Source: Paenibacillus aceti | GTDB taxonomy: Bacteria > Bacillota > Bacilli > Paenibacillales > Paenibacillaceae | Direction of reading: 5' to 3' | Length of the DNA: 64,000 bases | NCBI RefSeq assembly: GCF_003614185.1 | Contig: NZ_KZ987724.1 | Span: forward strand, 4,552,608-4,616,607 | Shown: one piece after another, positions 1 through 8,445 of the stretch | How positions within the stretch are numbered: the first letter of the stretch is position 1 | Layout: the number at the start of each line of letters is the position of its first letter | Made by a program: the position numbers and the translations under genes | The notes under the pieces: generated by a model | The model's database searches: none | The model's input: the letters and a program-made list of their open reading frames with translations, nothing else | Told to the model about the DNA's origin: nothing

Positions 1-1
1 T

Positions 2-2362
2 GGTACAAAGATTCAGAACTTTCAATTTATACGAACTCCTTGGATACCCAAGAAGTTTGAGGATATGTTTGATGACTTTCCAACGAATTTCGGTTCAAAA
101 CCACCCGAAAAACTCACCGAATACCTGGGCGGCGAAACCTTCGAAGGCAAAATCATCGAAGCCCTTAATGCAGAATACGGCGAAGAACCTTACGGCGCAA
201 ACCTCATGTACAATAATCAAAATAAACAATACGCTACAAAAACGGTGTATGACAAGGGCACTGCCCCCAAAGGCGGCTGGATTAAATATGTTCACGTCAT
301 TCAACCGCCAACCTATCTGTCCCAGGGATTTGGGAGAGTGTACCTAAAGGTCGGTACTTATATGGATGTGCCGATCGCTGCGTTCATTAATACGAAACCG
401 GATGATATTTCAGCGGAGTTTATTGATTTGCCATCGGGAGCGATGGCCGGGGAAGAAGTTCAGGTTTCCGTATGGTTGCGGTCGACGTTCCCGAAAAGGG
501 AAACTACCCAGTTTTCGTGGAATGTTACCCGTAAGAGCGATGGGTTGCCCTTGACAGCAGCGGAGAATCAGTTGAAGTTCAGCGGCGGCGTCGCAGCCGA
601 ATCGGGCGAAATCGCCATTTCCAAAACCGAGAAAAGACGTCTCACCGTCTCATTTACCATGCCAGAAAGTGATGTGCGAATTCAGTTCAAGGTAAATGAG
701 GAGGGCAAACAGCCGGAAGAAGTAATACTTGATAATAACGTTCTAGACTCTAATATTCTGGGCGCGGTGAAATTAATCGTTCCCCGAGAGCTCAAGCTTC
801 CTTATGATATGCTCACCAAGAAAGAGAAAATATACTTGCCAAGCAGTACGGCTACCTTACAGCTACCCGATTTGCCCGATGCCAAGTGGATAGGAACGGC
901 AACAGGAGAACTTACGGTAACCAATCTGACGCCGGAATTATTGAGGGATTTCGAGGTTCATAATAATCCCCAAATTAATGAGGCTAGTAGTGTGATTACT
1001 CGAAAACCGATCGTGACCTATACGATAAGGAGAGTAGATTATGGGGACAACCCCTTGGGAAAAAAGTGGCTTAACCTGGATAAACCTGGGGTACCGCTAT
1101 CCAAGACAGGGGAAGTGCACACCGAAGGATCGGTAAGCAGACCCTATGAGTATAAGCGTTATTATACGGTGTGCACGGGTGAAGGCGAGAATAGAAAATG
1201 TGAGGAGAAATCAGAAACCCTGACAGGAACCGCGACCGCGAAGTTTTTACCAAATACAGTCCCTAATACCTACGAAATGTATGTATACAACGGGATGAAG
1301 GATGTTCCAAAGCGCGAGTACCGTGACGAAATCGAAGATAATCAAACGGATTCTGTTGTTAAGAATCTATTTTGGACGAATGAACCCTATCCCTATAATG
1401 TGATTCGCTGGATGCACCATCAGGATGCAGAGGGGAAAAAGTACGACTGGACGAAAGCTCCAGGACAATATAAGCGAGAATTTATCCAGCAAGCAAGCGG
1501 AAGAGTAGAGTGGGACGTCAAAAGCTCCATGAGCGATGAGTACGCTCAGGCCAGAGATGCCGCAGCCAAGAGCAAGAACAACAAAAAGCTTTATGATAAA
1601 GCGGTATTTGCAACAGACAAGGATCTTCAGGAGTACGATTATCCGATTAAATCGGGATACTATTTTAATCCTGCAGGGAGTTACACTTTTACCGTCACAA
1701 CCGAGGTGTTTAAAAAGGAGAAACCTGAAGACATGACGGGAGACCATAAAGATCTGCTGAATAGCCTGATTAAATCCTTCCGCTATGAAACAGACCTAAT
1801 GTTTATCAACAATAAGAAGATTCCTGTTAATATCAACAACGAGGAACTTACGAGAAAAGGTGGAGGCTTTGAGCGGAAACCGGGTGTTTTGTCTGTTAAG
1901 GATAACAAATCGGTGAACGCTACCCCTCTGATCACCGTGCTGGATCGAAGCAAGGATTCATCCAGGTACAAGAAAGAAGTGGAGGAGATTAAACACACGG
2001 ATAAGCGCGGCGGTGATTCTGATACGTTTTGGAAGATGGTGCTTGAAGGGTATAGCGAATCATATACGTTAGGCAAATACACGAACTATAACTACCGGGA
2101 GTACGTTGAAGCCGGACAGCATATGTATAAAATCACGGAAACGTCAACGATTACGATCGTTGTTAATGCGGGCAATGTACCGTTGTATACCCACGCCAAT
2201 ATGCCGAACGGAAAATACTACATCAAAGTGTGGTTCGACCAAGTGGATATGACCGTCGGGGGCCATGCTTATAAAGGTCTCAAGACGCTGCAAGGCATCG
2301 AAAATTTGGATTCCATCCATATAAATGTGGTGGGCTCCATGTTTGATGATTTGAATAACTAA
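2..2362 (+). CDS. Large CARDB-like protein, 5' end outside window
   Basis: The reading frame is open to the left edge; codons from position 2 read GTKIQNFQF and continue through the first ATG at 65, so the true start is upstream. At least 787 residues are visible. The product is rich in beta-prone, Thr/Tyr-rich sequence. A stretch around residues 135-250 (counted from the ATG) has the look of a CARDB/Ig-like adhesive domain, with AGEEVQVSVWLRS and a DNNVLDSN end. No catalytic motif is seen. It lies immediately upstream of, and in the same frame as, the toxin-like gene at 2408, so an exported surface or delivery role is plausible but inferred. Exact family not recognised. Confidence 0.75.
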   Translation, partial: GTKIQNFQFIRTPWIPKKFEDMFDDFPTNFGSKPPEKLTEYLGGETFEGKIIEALNAEYGEEPYGANLMYNNQNKQYATKTVYDKGTAPKGGWIKYVHVIQPPTYLSQGFGRVYLKVGTYMDVPIAAFINTKPDDISAEFIDLPSGAMAGEEVQVSVWLRSTFPKRETTQFSWNVTRKSDGLPLTAAENQLKFSGGVAAESGEIAISKTEKRRLTVSFTMPESDVRIQFKVNEEGKQPEEVILDNNVLDSNILGAVKLIVPRELKLPYDMLTKKEKIYLPSSTATLQLPDLPDAKWIGTATGELTVTNLTPELLRDFEVHNNPQINEASSVITRKPIVTYTIRRVDYGDNPLGKKWLNLDKPGVPLSKTGEVHTEGSVSRPYEYKRYYTVCTGEGENRKCEEKSETLTGTATAKFLPNTVPNTYEMYVYNGMKDVPKREYRDEIEDNQTDSVVKNLFWTNEPYPYNVIRWMHHQDAEGKKYDWTKAPGQYKREFIQQASGRVEWDVKSSMSDEYAQARDAAAKSKNNKKLYDKAVFATDKDLQEYDYPIKSGYYFNPAGSYTFTVTTEVFKKEKPEDMTGDHKDLLNSLIKSFRYETDLMFINNKKIPVNINNEELTRKGGGFERKPGVLSVKDNKSVNATPLITVLDRSKDSSRYKKEVEEIKHTDKRGGDSDTFWKMVLEGYSESYTLGKYTNYNYREYVEAGQHMYKITETSTITIVVNAGNVPLYTHANMPNGKYYIKVWFDQVDMTVGGHAYKGLKTLQGIENLDSIHINVVGSMFDDLNN

Positions 2363-2370
2363 ACGAACAA

Positions 2371-2400
2371 GACCTGGGATACAACATCCCGGGTCTATTT
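2371..2400 (+). terminator. Rho-independent terminator-like hairpin
   Basis: GACCTGGGAT and ATCCCGGGTC form a 10-bp stem (one G-T pair) around a 5-nt loop, followed by TATTTT. It starts 8 nt after the stop codon of the upstream gene and ends just before the proposed start of the toxin gene, so it could separate or attenuate the two. Confidence 0.6.
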
Positions 2401-2407
2401 TCTAAAT

Positions 2408-4354
2408 GTGAATCTCCCAAATACACTTGCTTCGTTGCAGGATTTGACAGGAAACCGTTTGTTCAGTCCCACCAATTCTTTTCCAGACTCCGTCGCGTTC
2501 TCCAATCTATTCGAGCAGCTTCAAGAGATCCAGCGGCAGGGACTCCTGGGTCGTCTTTCTCCCGTCAAAGAAGATCCGCGAATTTCCAGCCTTCTGCAAA
2601 CGATGCAAAACGGGGATTCCATGGCACGGAGACTAGCCCAGCTGGAGTTAGAAAAGATTGCCGAGGCCTTTACGGAAATCGCTCGTAGTCAGAAAGCCTA
2701 TGTTGTTTACCAGGCCTATGGTCATCGTGAATACATGGAATCGGCTCATCAATATGCCGAAGCCCAGCGGAAGAAACTTGAAGAAATGGGGGTATCGAGC
2801 GAATGGTACAAAGATAGTATCGATCTGGGCTATTTTTATCAAGGTGGGCTACTGGAGGCCTGTAGATACAATCCGTTAAAGAATGATCGATCGCTACTGT
2901 TAGATGATGAAGAGATCAGAGCCTTGCTGGAGCAGGGGATGCTGGGAGAAGTTGAATTAGATGTGCTTCGTCAGAAATATGACGAGCTGGAGGTAAAGGT
3001 ACTGCACCGTCAGCAGCTAGAGCAGCAGTTGGAGAAGTACAATCAATTAGTCGCTGAGGAAGACATCCGAAAGATGCAGCAGCTTCTTAAGGATATGAAT
3101 CTGTATCATGGAGAAGTCACCGGTGAGTATAATCAAGAGTTGCTAATTGCTGTAGCAGGCTATCAGTATATCGCCAATAATCACAGTACCCTGTTTGCCG
3201 TATGGCGTGAATTAAGTGGTTATCATGAGGGTAAGGAATTTGAAGTAGATGGGCTGATTACGAAAGAGCTAATAGAGGTGGCAGATGCGGAGAGAGGACT
3301 AGGTTATTGGAATGATCCTGGTGTGGAAACTAGTGGGATTGGGGTAGCGATGACCTCGGTAGGAGTCGGGGATGGAATCGTGAGTCAGGTTTGGGATGAA
3401 GGCAGTGGGCTAGTAAAGCAGGTTTGGTCTGTCAATCCGACAAATCCGAAGTTCTGGACAGAGACGATGCCCGGATATTATGATCTAGCCAAGGCCATCG
3501 CCTATGGAGATATTACCCTGGAGGATATCAAGGAAGCGTTGAAAGAAGGGGCTGCAGAAGAGTTCGTGGTCCCGTTCCAGGATATCTATGATTTACAGGA
3601 GAAAGTATTGAGCGGGAAGGCTAACTACGAAGAGAGCAAACGATATGGGAGTGCCTTGGTAAAAGCCTTTCTGGCTCTCATGTTGGTGGAAGGAGCAGTT
3701 AAGTCAGGAGCTAAAATATCCGGCAAACTGAGTAAGCAGCTCTCCGAGCTACTGCCTAAACTGAACGGCGGAGCCGTGGTGGTTACTGAAGGTGGAATGA
3801 AAGTCAAGGTTCCAGACACATATCGCATCGAGACTCCGGAGAGTCCCGATATTCAGAGGAAGCAATATGAGTTGGATTGGAATAGGGCAGAGGGGACGGA
3901 TAGTCGTCCCGATTTTGTCGGAAAATTAAAAGGTGGGGAAATTATACTTCCGAATGTTAAAACAGAACAGACCACGTTTAATAAAAGAAGCCCAGAGGAA
4001 ACAGCTCAATTGCGAAAGGATTTCAATAAGATCAGAAAAGATTTGATGCAGTCTATGGCTAATGATCCTGTGAAAATAAAAGAATTAAAAAAGGCTGGAA
4101 TTTCAGATAGTGATATTGAAGATATGATTGAATTTGGATTAGTTCCGGATGGTTGGCAAGTTCATCATAAAATCCCTTTGGATCAGGGAGGTACCAATAA
4201 TGTGGAAAACTTAGTATTAATAAAAAATGACCCCTATCACAAGGTTATTACAAATGAACAGAATTCATTAACGAAGGATATGAAACCTGGGGATAGTAAA
4301 ACAGTAGAATTTCCTATTCCAGAAGGAGACATTTACCCTCCTAAAAAGGAATAA
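2408..4354 (+). CDS. Polymorphic-toxin-like protein with C-terminal HNH nuclease
   Basis: A 648-residue protein. Residues about 215-300 resemble a peptidoglycan-binding (PG_binding_1) repeat: IRKMQQLLKDMNLYHGEV, then a GYQ motif and FEVDGLITKEL. Residues about 315-450 form a Gly/Ala-rich pretoxin-like region. The last about 90 residues carry an HNH/GHH-type nuclease signature (WQVHHKIPLDQGGTNN, then ENLVLI and PYH). From about position 3940 the DNA becomes clearly more AT-rich, as expected for an exchangeable toxin tip. A SUKH immunity gene follows 20 bp downstream. The GTG start at 2408 has no clear ribosome site and sits against a hairpin; TTG codons at 2435 or 2444, or an ATG near residue 66, are alternatives. 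Cleavage of DNA or RNA is expected from the family, not shown. Confidence 0.75.
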   Translation: MNLPNTLASLQDLTGNRLFSPTNSFPDSVAFSNLFEQLQEIQRQGLLGRLSPVKEDPRISSLLQTMQNGDSMARRLAQLELEKIAEAFTEIARSQKAYVVYQAYGHREYMESAHQYAEAQRKKLEEMGVSSEWYKDSIDLGYFYQGGLLEACRYNPLKNDRSLLLDDEEIRALLEQGMLGEVELDVLRQKYDELEVKVLHRQQLEQQLEKYNQLVAEEDIRKMQQLLKDMNLYHGEVTGEYNQELLIAVAGYQYIANNHSTLFAVWRELSGYHEGKEFEVDGLITKELIEVADAERGLGYWNDPGVETSGIGVAMTSVGVGDGIVSQVWDEGSGLVKQVWSVNPTNPKFWTETMPGYYDLAKAIAYGDITLEDIKEALKEGAAEEFVVPFQDIYDLQEKVLSGKANYEESKRYGSALVKAFLALMLVEGAVKSGAKISGKLSKQLSELLPKLNGGAVVVTEGGMKVKVPDTYRIETPESPDIQRKQYELDWNRAEGTDSRPDFVGKLKGGEIILPNVKTEQTTFNKRSPEETAQLRKDFNKIRKDLMQSMANDPVKIKELKKAGISDSDIEDMIEFGLVPDGWQVHHKIPLDQGGTNNVENLVLIKNDPYHKVITNEQNSLTKDMKPGDSKTVEFPIPEGDIYPPKKE

Positions 4355-4374
4355 ATAATTAAGAAGGTGATTAT

Positions 4375-4830
4375 ATGTGGAAAGAGCAAGTTGAGCGTAT
4401 TTCTAAGATAAGGGAAAAAAGGAATCGAAAACTGAATTTACCTGGTAACGAAAATGAGATATCAAGATTTCGTAAATCTGTAGTAGAGAAATTTGGTGAA
4501 GATGTGCTGCCACAGCAATACTATCAATTTTTGCAAACAGTTAACGGAATTGAATTTAATGGACTTAGAATATATGGGATCGACCTGATTTTTTTAGATT
4601 CTAAGCCAATAAATCAGGTGGACAGTTTTTTTGATGCCAATGAAACATGGGAATCAATTAAAGACGAAGATGAGTTGATTTTCTTTGGAGATTCAGATAT
4701 TGCTTGGTATTGTTATAATGCTACTAAAAAAAGTTTTGTTGAACTCGATAAGCCTTCAGGTGAGCTTATGGAAATTTTTGGTGACTTTGGCGCTATGCTT
4801 GAATCTGCATTTTCTGTAGCACTCGATTAA
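4375..4830 (+). CDS. SUKH (SMI1/KNR4, YrhA-like) immunity protein
   Basis: 151 residues with a good ribosome site (AAGAAGGTGA) before the ATG. The SUKH pattern is visible: LPQQYYQFLQTVNGIEFNG, then a YGID turn, an FFGDSDIAWYCYN strand pair and an acidic C-terminal helix. SUKH proteins commonly neutralise HNH and other nuclease toxins of polymorphic toxin systems, and this gene directly follows the HNH toxin, so it is probably the cognate antidote acting in the cytoplasm. AT-rich like the toxin tip, consistent with joint transfer. Confidence 0.8.
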   Translation: MWKEQVERISKIREKRNRKLNLPGNENEISRFRKSVVEKFGEDVLPQQYYQFLQTVNGIEFNGLRIYGIDLIFLDSKPINQVDSFFDANETWESIKDEDELIFFGDSDIAWYCYNATKKSFVELDKPSGELMEIFGDFGAMLESAFSVALD

Positions 4831-4989
4831 ATGAACAAGCTGAGACCTGTTTGATGTAACCAACTTTCTATAAATCGGAAAATATACAGGATATTGATGT
4901 TGTCATTACAGATTCTTAGCGTTTCGCAAGCATTAATTAAAGCGCTACGTAGTATGGAGTTGATTTATATACATCAAATCTTTGAGTGA

Positions 4990-5163
4990 ATGAACTCTAG
5001 AGTCTTGCTCCGTACGATTCAAGATTTAATGGCGTATGAAGTTGAAGATTTGGATGTATCTATGTTCATAGAAATTGATCAGTTAAGTGGCTTGGGTTTG
5101 AACATATTAAATATTGAAGATGAATTAAAATACCCGTGGGGAAATGAATATATAGGAGGATAA
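4990..5163 (+). pseudogene. Short ORF, possible remnant of another immunity gene
   Basis: An ATG at 4990 opens a 57-codon frame ending at TAA 5161-5163, directly before the next gene. The product is acidic and protein-like (LRTIQDLMAYEVEDLDVSMF, then LKYPWGNEYIGG). Just upstream, in another frame, about 4919-4989 reads SVSQALIKALRSMELIYIHQ and stops one base before this ATG. That suggests a frameshifted or shortened older gene. The family is not recognised; an extra immunity gene is suggested only by position. The rest of 4831-4989 shows nothing else. Confidence 0.3.
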
Positions 5164-5167
5164 CCTT

Positions 5168-5794
5168 ATGCTATTAAGGAGGAAAAGAACTGTTATACTA
5201 ATTGCTCTAGCAGCTATAATCCTTATTGCATCTTGTTTCTATTATTTTGTCATATATCATTCAGTTCGCACTGTGAGCATTCAAGCAGACTATAAGGGGT
5301 ATTCAACCGGTGAGGCATTATTCTCAGGAGCAGAGTTGGTCGTCATTGGAAGCCCGATTAAAGACTTTGAGGACCGAGAGATGCAGGTTACTACTTTTAG
5401 CACGACAGGGGCTATAGAGGACTTCTATACATTAACAGAAATTAAAGTTGAAAGGGTTCTAAAAGGCTCGGTAGAGTCTCCAATTCTAAAAGTAATTGAA
5501 CCTATTGCCCTGAATCAGACTTTAACAGGCAGAGAAAAAATAGCGTTTGAAGATTACACTGAAATGAAGAACGGCAGCCAATACTTAATATTTATGAGGA
5601 GAAATACGAAGGGTCAGTATAGTGTGATTAATATGCAAGCTGGCAAGTTTAACTTGGATCAGACGGACCAAAGCGATTTTTCAAAAGAAAATAAGATTAA
5701 ACAAAAGATTTTTGAAGAAATTAAAATGAGTTTCGGATCTCTAACGAAACACCATATCGCTATTTCCGCAAAAATAAGGGGAATGGGAATCTAA
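5168..5794 (+). CDS. Membrane-anchored protein of unknown function
   Basis: 208 residues; AGGAGG ribosome site overlapping the previous stop. A basic N-terminus (MLLRRKRT) is followed by one hydrophobic segment at about residues 9-29, then an extracytoplasmic domain with a strand pattern (ELVVIGSPIKDF, TEIKVERVLKGS, GSQYLIFMRRNTKGQYSVIN). This resembles small exported proteins of toxin or immunity loci, but no family is recognised. The last 17 residues (LTKHHIAISAKIRGMGI) are encoded by the intergenic repeat starting at 5741, and the stop codon lies in the second module of that repeat. The natural C-terminus was therefore probably shortened or replaced. Confidence 0.6.
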   Translation: MLLRRKRTVILIALAAIILIASCFYYFVIYHSVRTVSIQADYKGYSTGEALFSGAELVVIGSPIKDFEDREMQVTTFSTTGAIEDFYTLTEIKVERVLKGSVESPILKVIEPIALNQTLTGREKIAFEDYTEMKNGSQYLIFMRRNTKGQYSVINMQAGKFNLDQTDQSDFSKENKIKQKIFEEIKMSFGSLTKHHIAISAKIRGMGI

Positions 5795-5924
5795 CGAAAC
5801 ACCATGTCGCTATTTGGCTAAAATCTCGGGTTCCAGGCAGAAATGAACCCCAATAGCGATGCCCAGTTTCGTTAGATTCGTAAATCCCCCTTTTTGAGGC
5901 AAATAGCGATACCTAGTTTCGTAA
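5741..5924. repeat. Four-module intergenic palindromic element, class 1, copy 1
   Basis: Four modules of about 25 bp built on CTAACGAAAC...ATCGCTATTT start at 5741 and 5791 (forward) and at 5851 and 5901 (inverted). Spacing of starts is 50, 60 and 50 bp. The spacers between modules 1/2 and 3/4 are also partly inverted copies (CAAAAA-GGGG against CCCCCTTTTTG). The centre has GGGTTC...GAACCC. The whole unit can fold as one imperfect hairpin. It lies between convergent genes and overlaps the 3' end of the upstream ORF. A second copy is at 46587-46771. Confidence 0.85.
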
Positions 5925-5954
5925 CAATCAAGGCCAGCGAAGTTTCGCCTTCTA

Positions 5955-7082
5955 CTAAGCCAATCTCATCCGGAAATCCTCATAGCCGAATTCGTGCACC
6001 ACCTGGTAGTCGCCGTTCTTGTCGCAGAGGACAAGGGCGGGGAGCGGCATGCCGTTGAAGGTAGTGTTCTTCACCATGGAGTAGATCGCCATGTCGCCGA
6101 AGACGAGGCGATCGCCACACTTCAGCGGCTGATCGAACGAGTAGTCGCCGATGTTGTCGCCGGAGAGGCAGGTCGGCCCCCCAAGCCGGTACGTATATGG
6201 CTTCTCGCCGGGCTCCCCGGAGCCGAGCAGCGGCGGACGATAAGGCATCTCCAGCACGTCTGGCATATGGCAGGAGGCGGACGCATCCAGGATGGCGATA
6301 TCCATCCCGTTCTGCATCGTATCGAGCACCGAAGTGATCAGGAAGCCGGCGTTCAGCGCGACAGCCTCGCCCGGCTCCAGGTAGACTTCTAAGCCGTACT
6401 TCTCCTGCATGCGGCGGATGCATTGCTCCAGCAAGGGGATATCATAATCCTCTCTCGTGATATGATGGCCCCCGCCGAAGTTGATCCATTCCATTTGCGA
6501 CAGCCATGGCCCGAATTTCTCTTCCACCGCATCCAGCGTCGTCGCCAGATCGTCGGAGTTCTGCTGGCATAGCGTATGGAAGTGCAGTCCGGAGATTCCC
6601 TCCAGCAGATCCGGGCGGAAATGCTCCCGGGTCACGCCGAATCGCGAACCGACGGCACAAGGATTGTAGATGTCATGCCCGACCTGAGTCGAGCATTCCG
6701 GATTGGTTCGCAGTCCGATCTTCTTGCCAGCGGCCAGCACCCGATCACCGAACTTCTCCACCTGAGAGAAGGAGTTAAAGATAATATGATCGCAGAGCTT
6801 AATAATTTCGTCGATCTGATCCTCCCGGTAGGCCGGGGCAAAGCAATGATTTTCTTTGCCCATTTCCTCATGGCCTAGCCGAGCCTCGTACAATCCGCTG
6901 GATGCTGTTCCACTCAAATAGCGGCCGATCAGTGGATAGGTCGTATACATCGAGAAAGCCTTCTGTGCCAAGATGATCTTGGCACCGGTGCGCTCCATAA
7001 TACCGCCTAGTATTTTAAGATTTTGCTCCAATAAAGCTTCGTCTACTACATAGCATGGGGTAGGCAGTTCTTCAAAACGCAT
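5955..7082 (-). CDS. nspC: Carboxynorspermidine/carboxyspermidine decarboxylase
   Basis: 375 residues from the ATG at 7082; longer upstream frames are less likely because this ATG lies 1 nt past the stop of the preceding gene, a coupled arrangement. It is a fold-III PLP decarboxylase: substrate-binding ELPTPCYVVDE at the N-terminus, the PLP lysine in LAQKAF (K41), LHFHTLCQQ, INFGGGHH and the C-terminal GPTCLSGDNIGDY block typical of this family rather than of LysA or SpeA. It removes CO2 from carboxynorspermidine or carboxyspermidine, the last step of the aspartate-semialdehyde polyamine route. Partner of the dehydrogenase gene immediately upstream. Which polyamine is made cannot be read from sequence. 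Confidence 0.93.
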   Translation of the reverse strand: MRFEELPTPCYVVDEALLEQNLKILGGIMERTGAKIILAQKAFSMYTTYPLIGRYLSGTASSGLYEARLGHEEMGKENHCFAPAYREDQIDEIIKLCDHIIFNSFSQVEKFGDRVLAAGKKIGLRTNPECSTQVGHDIYNPCAVGSRFGVTREHFRPDLLEGISGLHFHTLCQQNSDDLATTLDAVEEKFGPWLSQMEWINFGGGHHITREDYDIPLLEQCIRRMQEKYGLEVYLEPGEAVALNAGFLITSVLDTMQNGMDIAILDASASCHMPDVLEMPYRPPLLGSGEPGEKPYTYRLGGPTCLSGDNIGDYSFDQPLKCGDRLVFGDMAIYSMVKNTTFNGMPLPALVLCDKNGDYQVVHEFGYEDFRMRLA

Positions 7083-7083
7083 C

Positions 7084-8334
7084 TTAGCGAACCAGCTCCG
7101 CTTCCCGGTCTTTAGCCGCTGCGTCTTCCAGATAAGCATCGACCAGCTCGGGATCGAAGCTTTCTTGCCATGGAAGCCCCCATTTGTTCAGCGCATCCAT
7201 GAATGGATCAGGATCGAATTCTTCGATGTTGTAGACGCCTGGTTTATTCCATTTGCCAGTCATCACCATCATCGCTCCGATCATGGCAGGTACGCCGGTT
7301 GTATAAGCAACAGCCTGCGAGCCGACTTCTTTATAGCATTCTTCGTGGTTGCACACGTTGTAGACATAGTACATCTTGTCTTTGCCGTCCTTCTTGCCTT
7401 TGAAGATGCAGCCGATATTCGTCTTGCCCTTCGTGCGCGGTCCCAGGGAAGATGGGTCCGGCAATACAGCCTTCAGGAATTGCAGCGGAATGATCTGCTT
7501 GCCTTCGAATTCAATCGGCTCGATCGAGGTCATACCGACATTTTCAAGGCATTTCAAGTGAGTCAGATAGCTCTGACCGAAGGTCATGAAGAAGCGGATG
7601 CGTTTCACGCCCGGAATGTTCAGAGCCAGCGACTCGATCTCTTCGTGATGCAGCAGATACATATCCTTTTCCCCGATTTCAGGGAAGTTGTATACGCGTT
7701 TGATCTCCATCGGTTCAGTCTCAACCCATTCGCCGTTCTCCCAGTAGCTGCCGTTCGCCGTGACTTCACGGATATTGATCTCTGGGTTGAAGTTGGTAGC
7801 GAACGGATACCCATGGTCGCCAGCGTTGCAGTCGAGAATATCGATGCATTCAATTTCATCAAAATGATGCTTCAAAGCATGGGCGGAGAATACGCCAGTC
7901 ACGCCCGGATCGAAGCCGCTGCCCAGCAGGGCGGTAATTCCAGCTTGCTCAAAGCGCTCACGGTATTCCCATTGCCATTTATATTCGAATTTCGCCGTAT
8001 CTTCCGGCTCGTAATTAGCTGTATCCATGTAGTTGGTCTTGGTTGTCAGGCAAGCGTCCATGATCGTCAAATCTTGATAAGGCAGGGCCAGGTTCATGAC
8101 GATATCCGGCTTCACTTCCTCAATCAGCGCGATCAGTTCTTCCACATTGTTAGCATCAACCTGAGCGGTTGTAATTTTCGTCTTGCCTCCATCCAGCTTC
8201 GCCTTCAGGGCGTCACATTTGGATTTCGTACGGCTCGCGATGCAGATTTCCTCGAAGACCTCACTGTTCTGGCAGCATTTATGAATGGCTACCGAAGCCA
8301 CGCCGCCGCAACCGATAATAAGCGCTTTTCCCAT
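7084..8334 (-). CDS. Carboxynorspermidine/carboxyspermidine dehydrogenase (saccharopine dehydrogenase-like)
   Basis: 416 residues. The Rossmann nucleotide-binding motif IIGCGGVASVAIHKC is at the N-terminus, followed by a GSGFDPGVTGVFSAH segment and a C-terminal domain of the saccharopine-dehydrogenase type (YYVYNVCNHEECYKE, AYTTGVPA). It condenses aspartate semialdehyde with a diamine and reduces the Schiff base to carboxy(nor)spermidine, feeding the decarboxylase encoded next. The two genes are separated by a single base, so translation is probably coupled. The ribosome site GGAGAAATG lies just upstream. A leader hairpin at 8380-8422 may regulate the operon. Lysine saccharopine metabolism is the alternative but is disfavoured by the nspC neighbour. 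Confidence 0.9.
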   Translation of the reverse strand: MGKALIIGCGGVASVAIHKCCQNSEVFEEICIASRTKSKCDALKAKLDGGKTKITTAQVDANNVEELIALIEEVKPDIVMNLALPYQDLTIMDACLTTKTNYMDTANYEPEDTAKFEYKWQWEYRERFEQAGITALLGSGFDPGVTGVFSAHALKHHFDEIECIDILDCNAGDHGYPFATNFNPEINIREVTANGSYWENGEWVETEPMEIKRVYNFPEIGEKDMYLLHHEEIESLALNIPGVKRIRFFMTFGQSYLTHLKCLENVGMTSIEPIEFEGKQIIPLQFLKAVLPDPSSLGPRTKGKTNIGCIFKGKKDGKDKMYYVYNVCNHEECYKEVGSQAVAYTTGVPAMIGAMMVMTGKWNKPGVYNIEEFDPDPFMDALNKWGLPWQESFDPELVDAYLEDAAAKDREAELVR

Positions 8335-8379
8335 TGTTCATTTCTCCTATCTCCATGGTTTTTTTTGTGGTCAACACGC

Positions 8380-8422
8380 AAAAAAACAAGTGAATATATG
8401 CGCCTAGCGCACACATCACTTG
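8380..8422 (-). promoter_or_regulatory. Terminator-like hairpin in the leader of the polyamine operon
   Basis: Read on the minus strand, CAAGTGA pairs with TCACTTG, an inner TGCGC pairs with GCGCA, and seven T residues follow directly. It ends about 45 nt before the dehydrogenase start. No other minus-strand gene lies within 850 bp upstream, so an attenuator or riboswitch expression platform is plausible. A neighbouring stem, CTTCA...TGAAG (8423-8445), could be a competing structure. Alternative: the terminator of an unseen small RNA. Confidence 0.5.
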
Positions 8423-8445
8423 CTTCAGATATATCGATTATGAAG

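Noticed and set aside
5955-7082. Assignment as diaminopimelate decarboxylase (lysA)
   Set aside because: The CLSGDNIGDY block, length and pairing with a saccharopine-dehydrogenase-like gene fit carboxynorspermidine decarboxylase instead.
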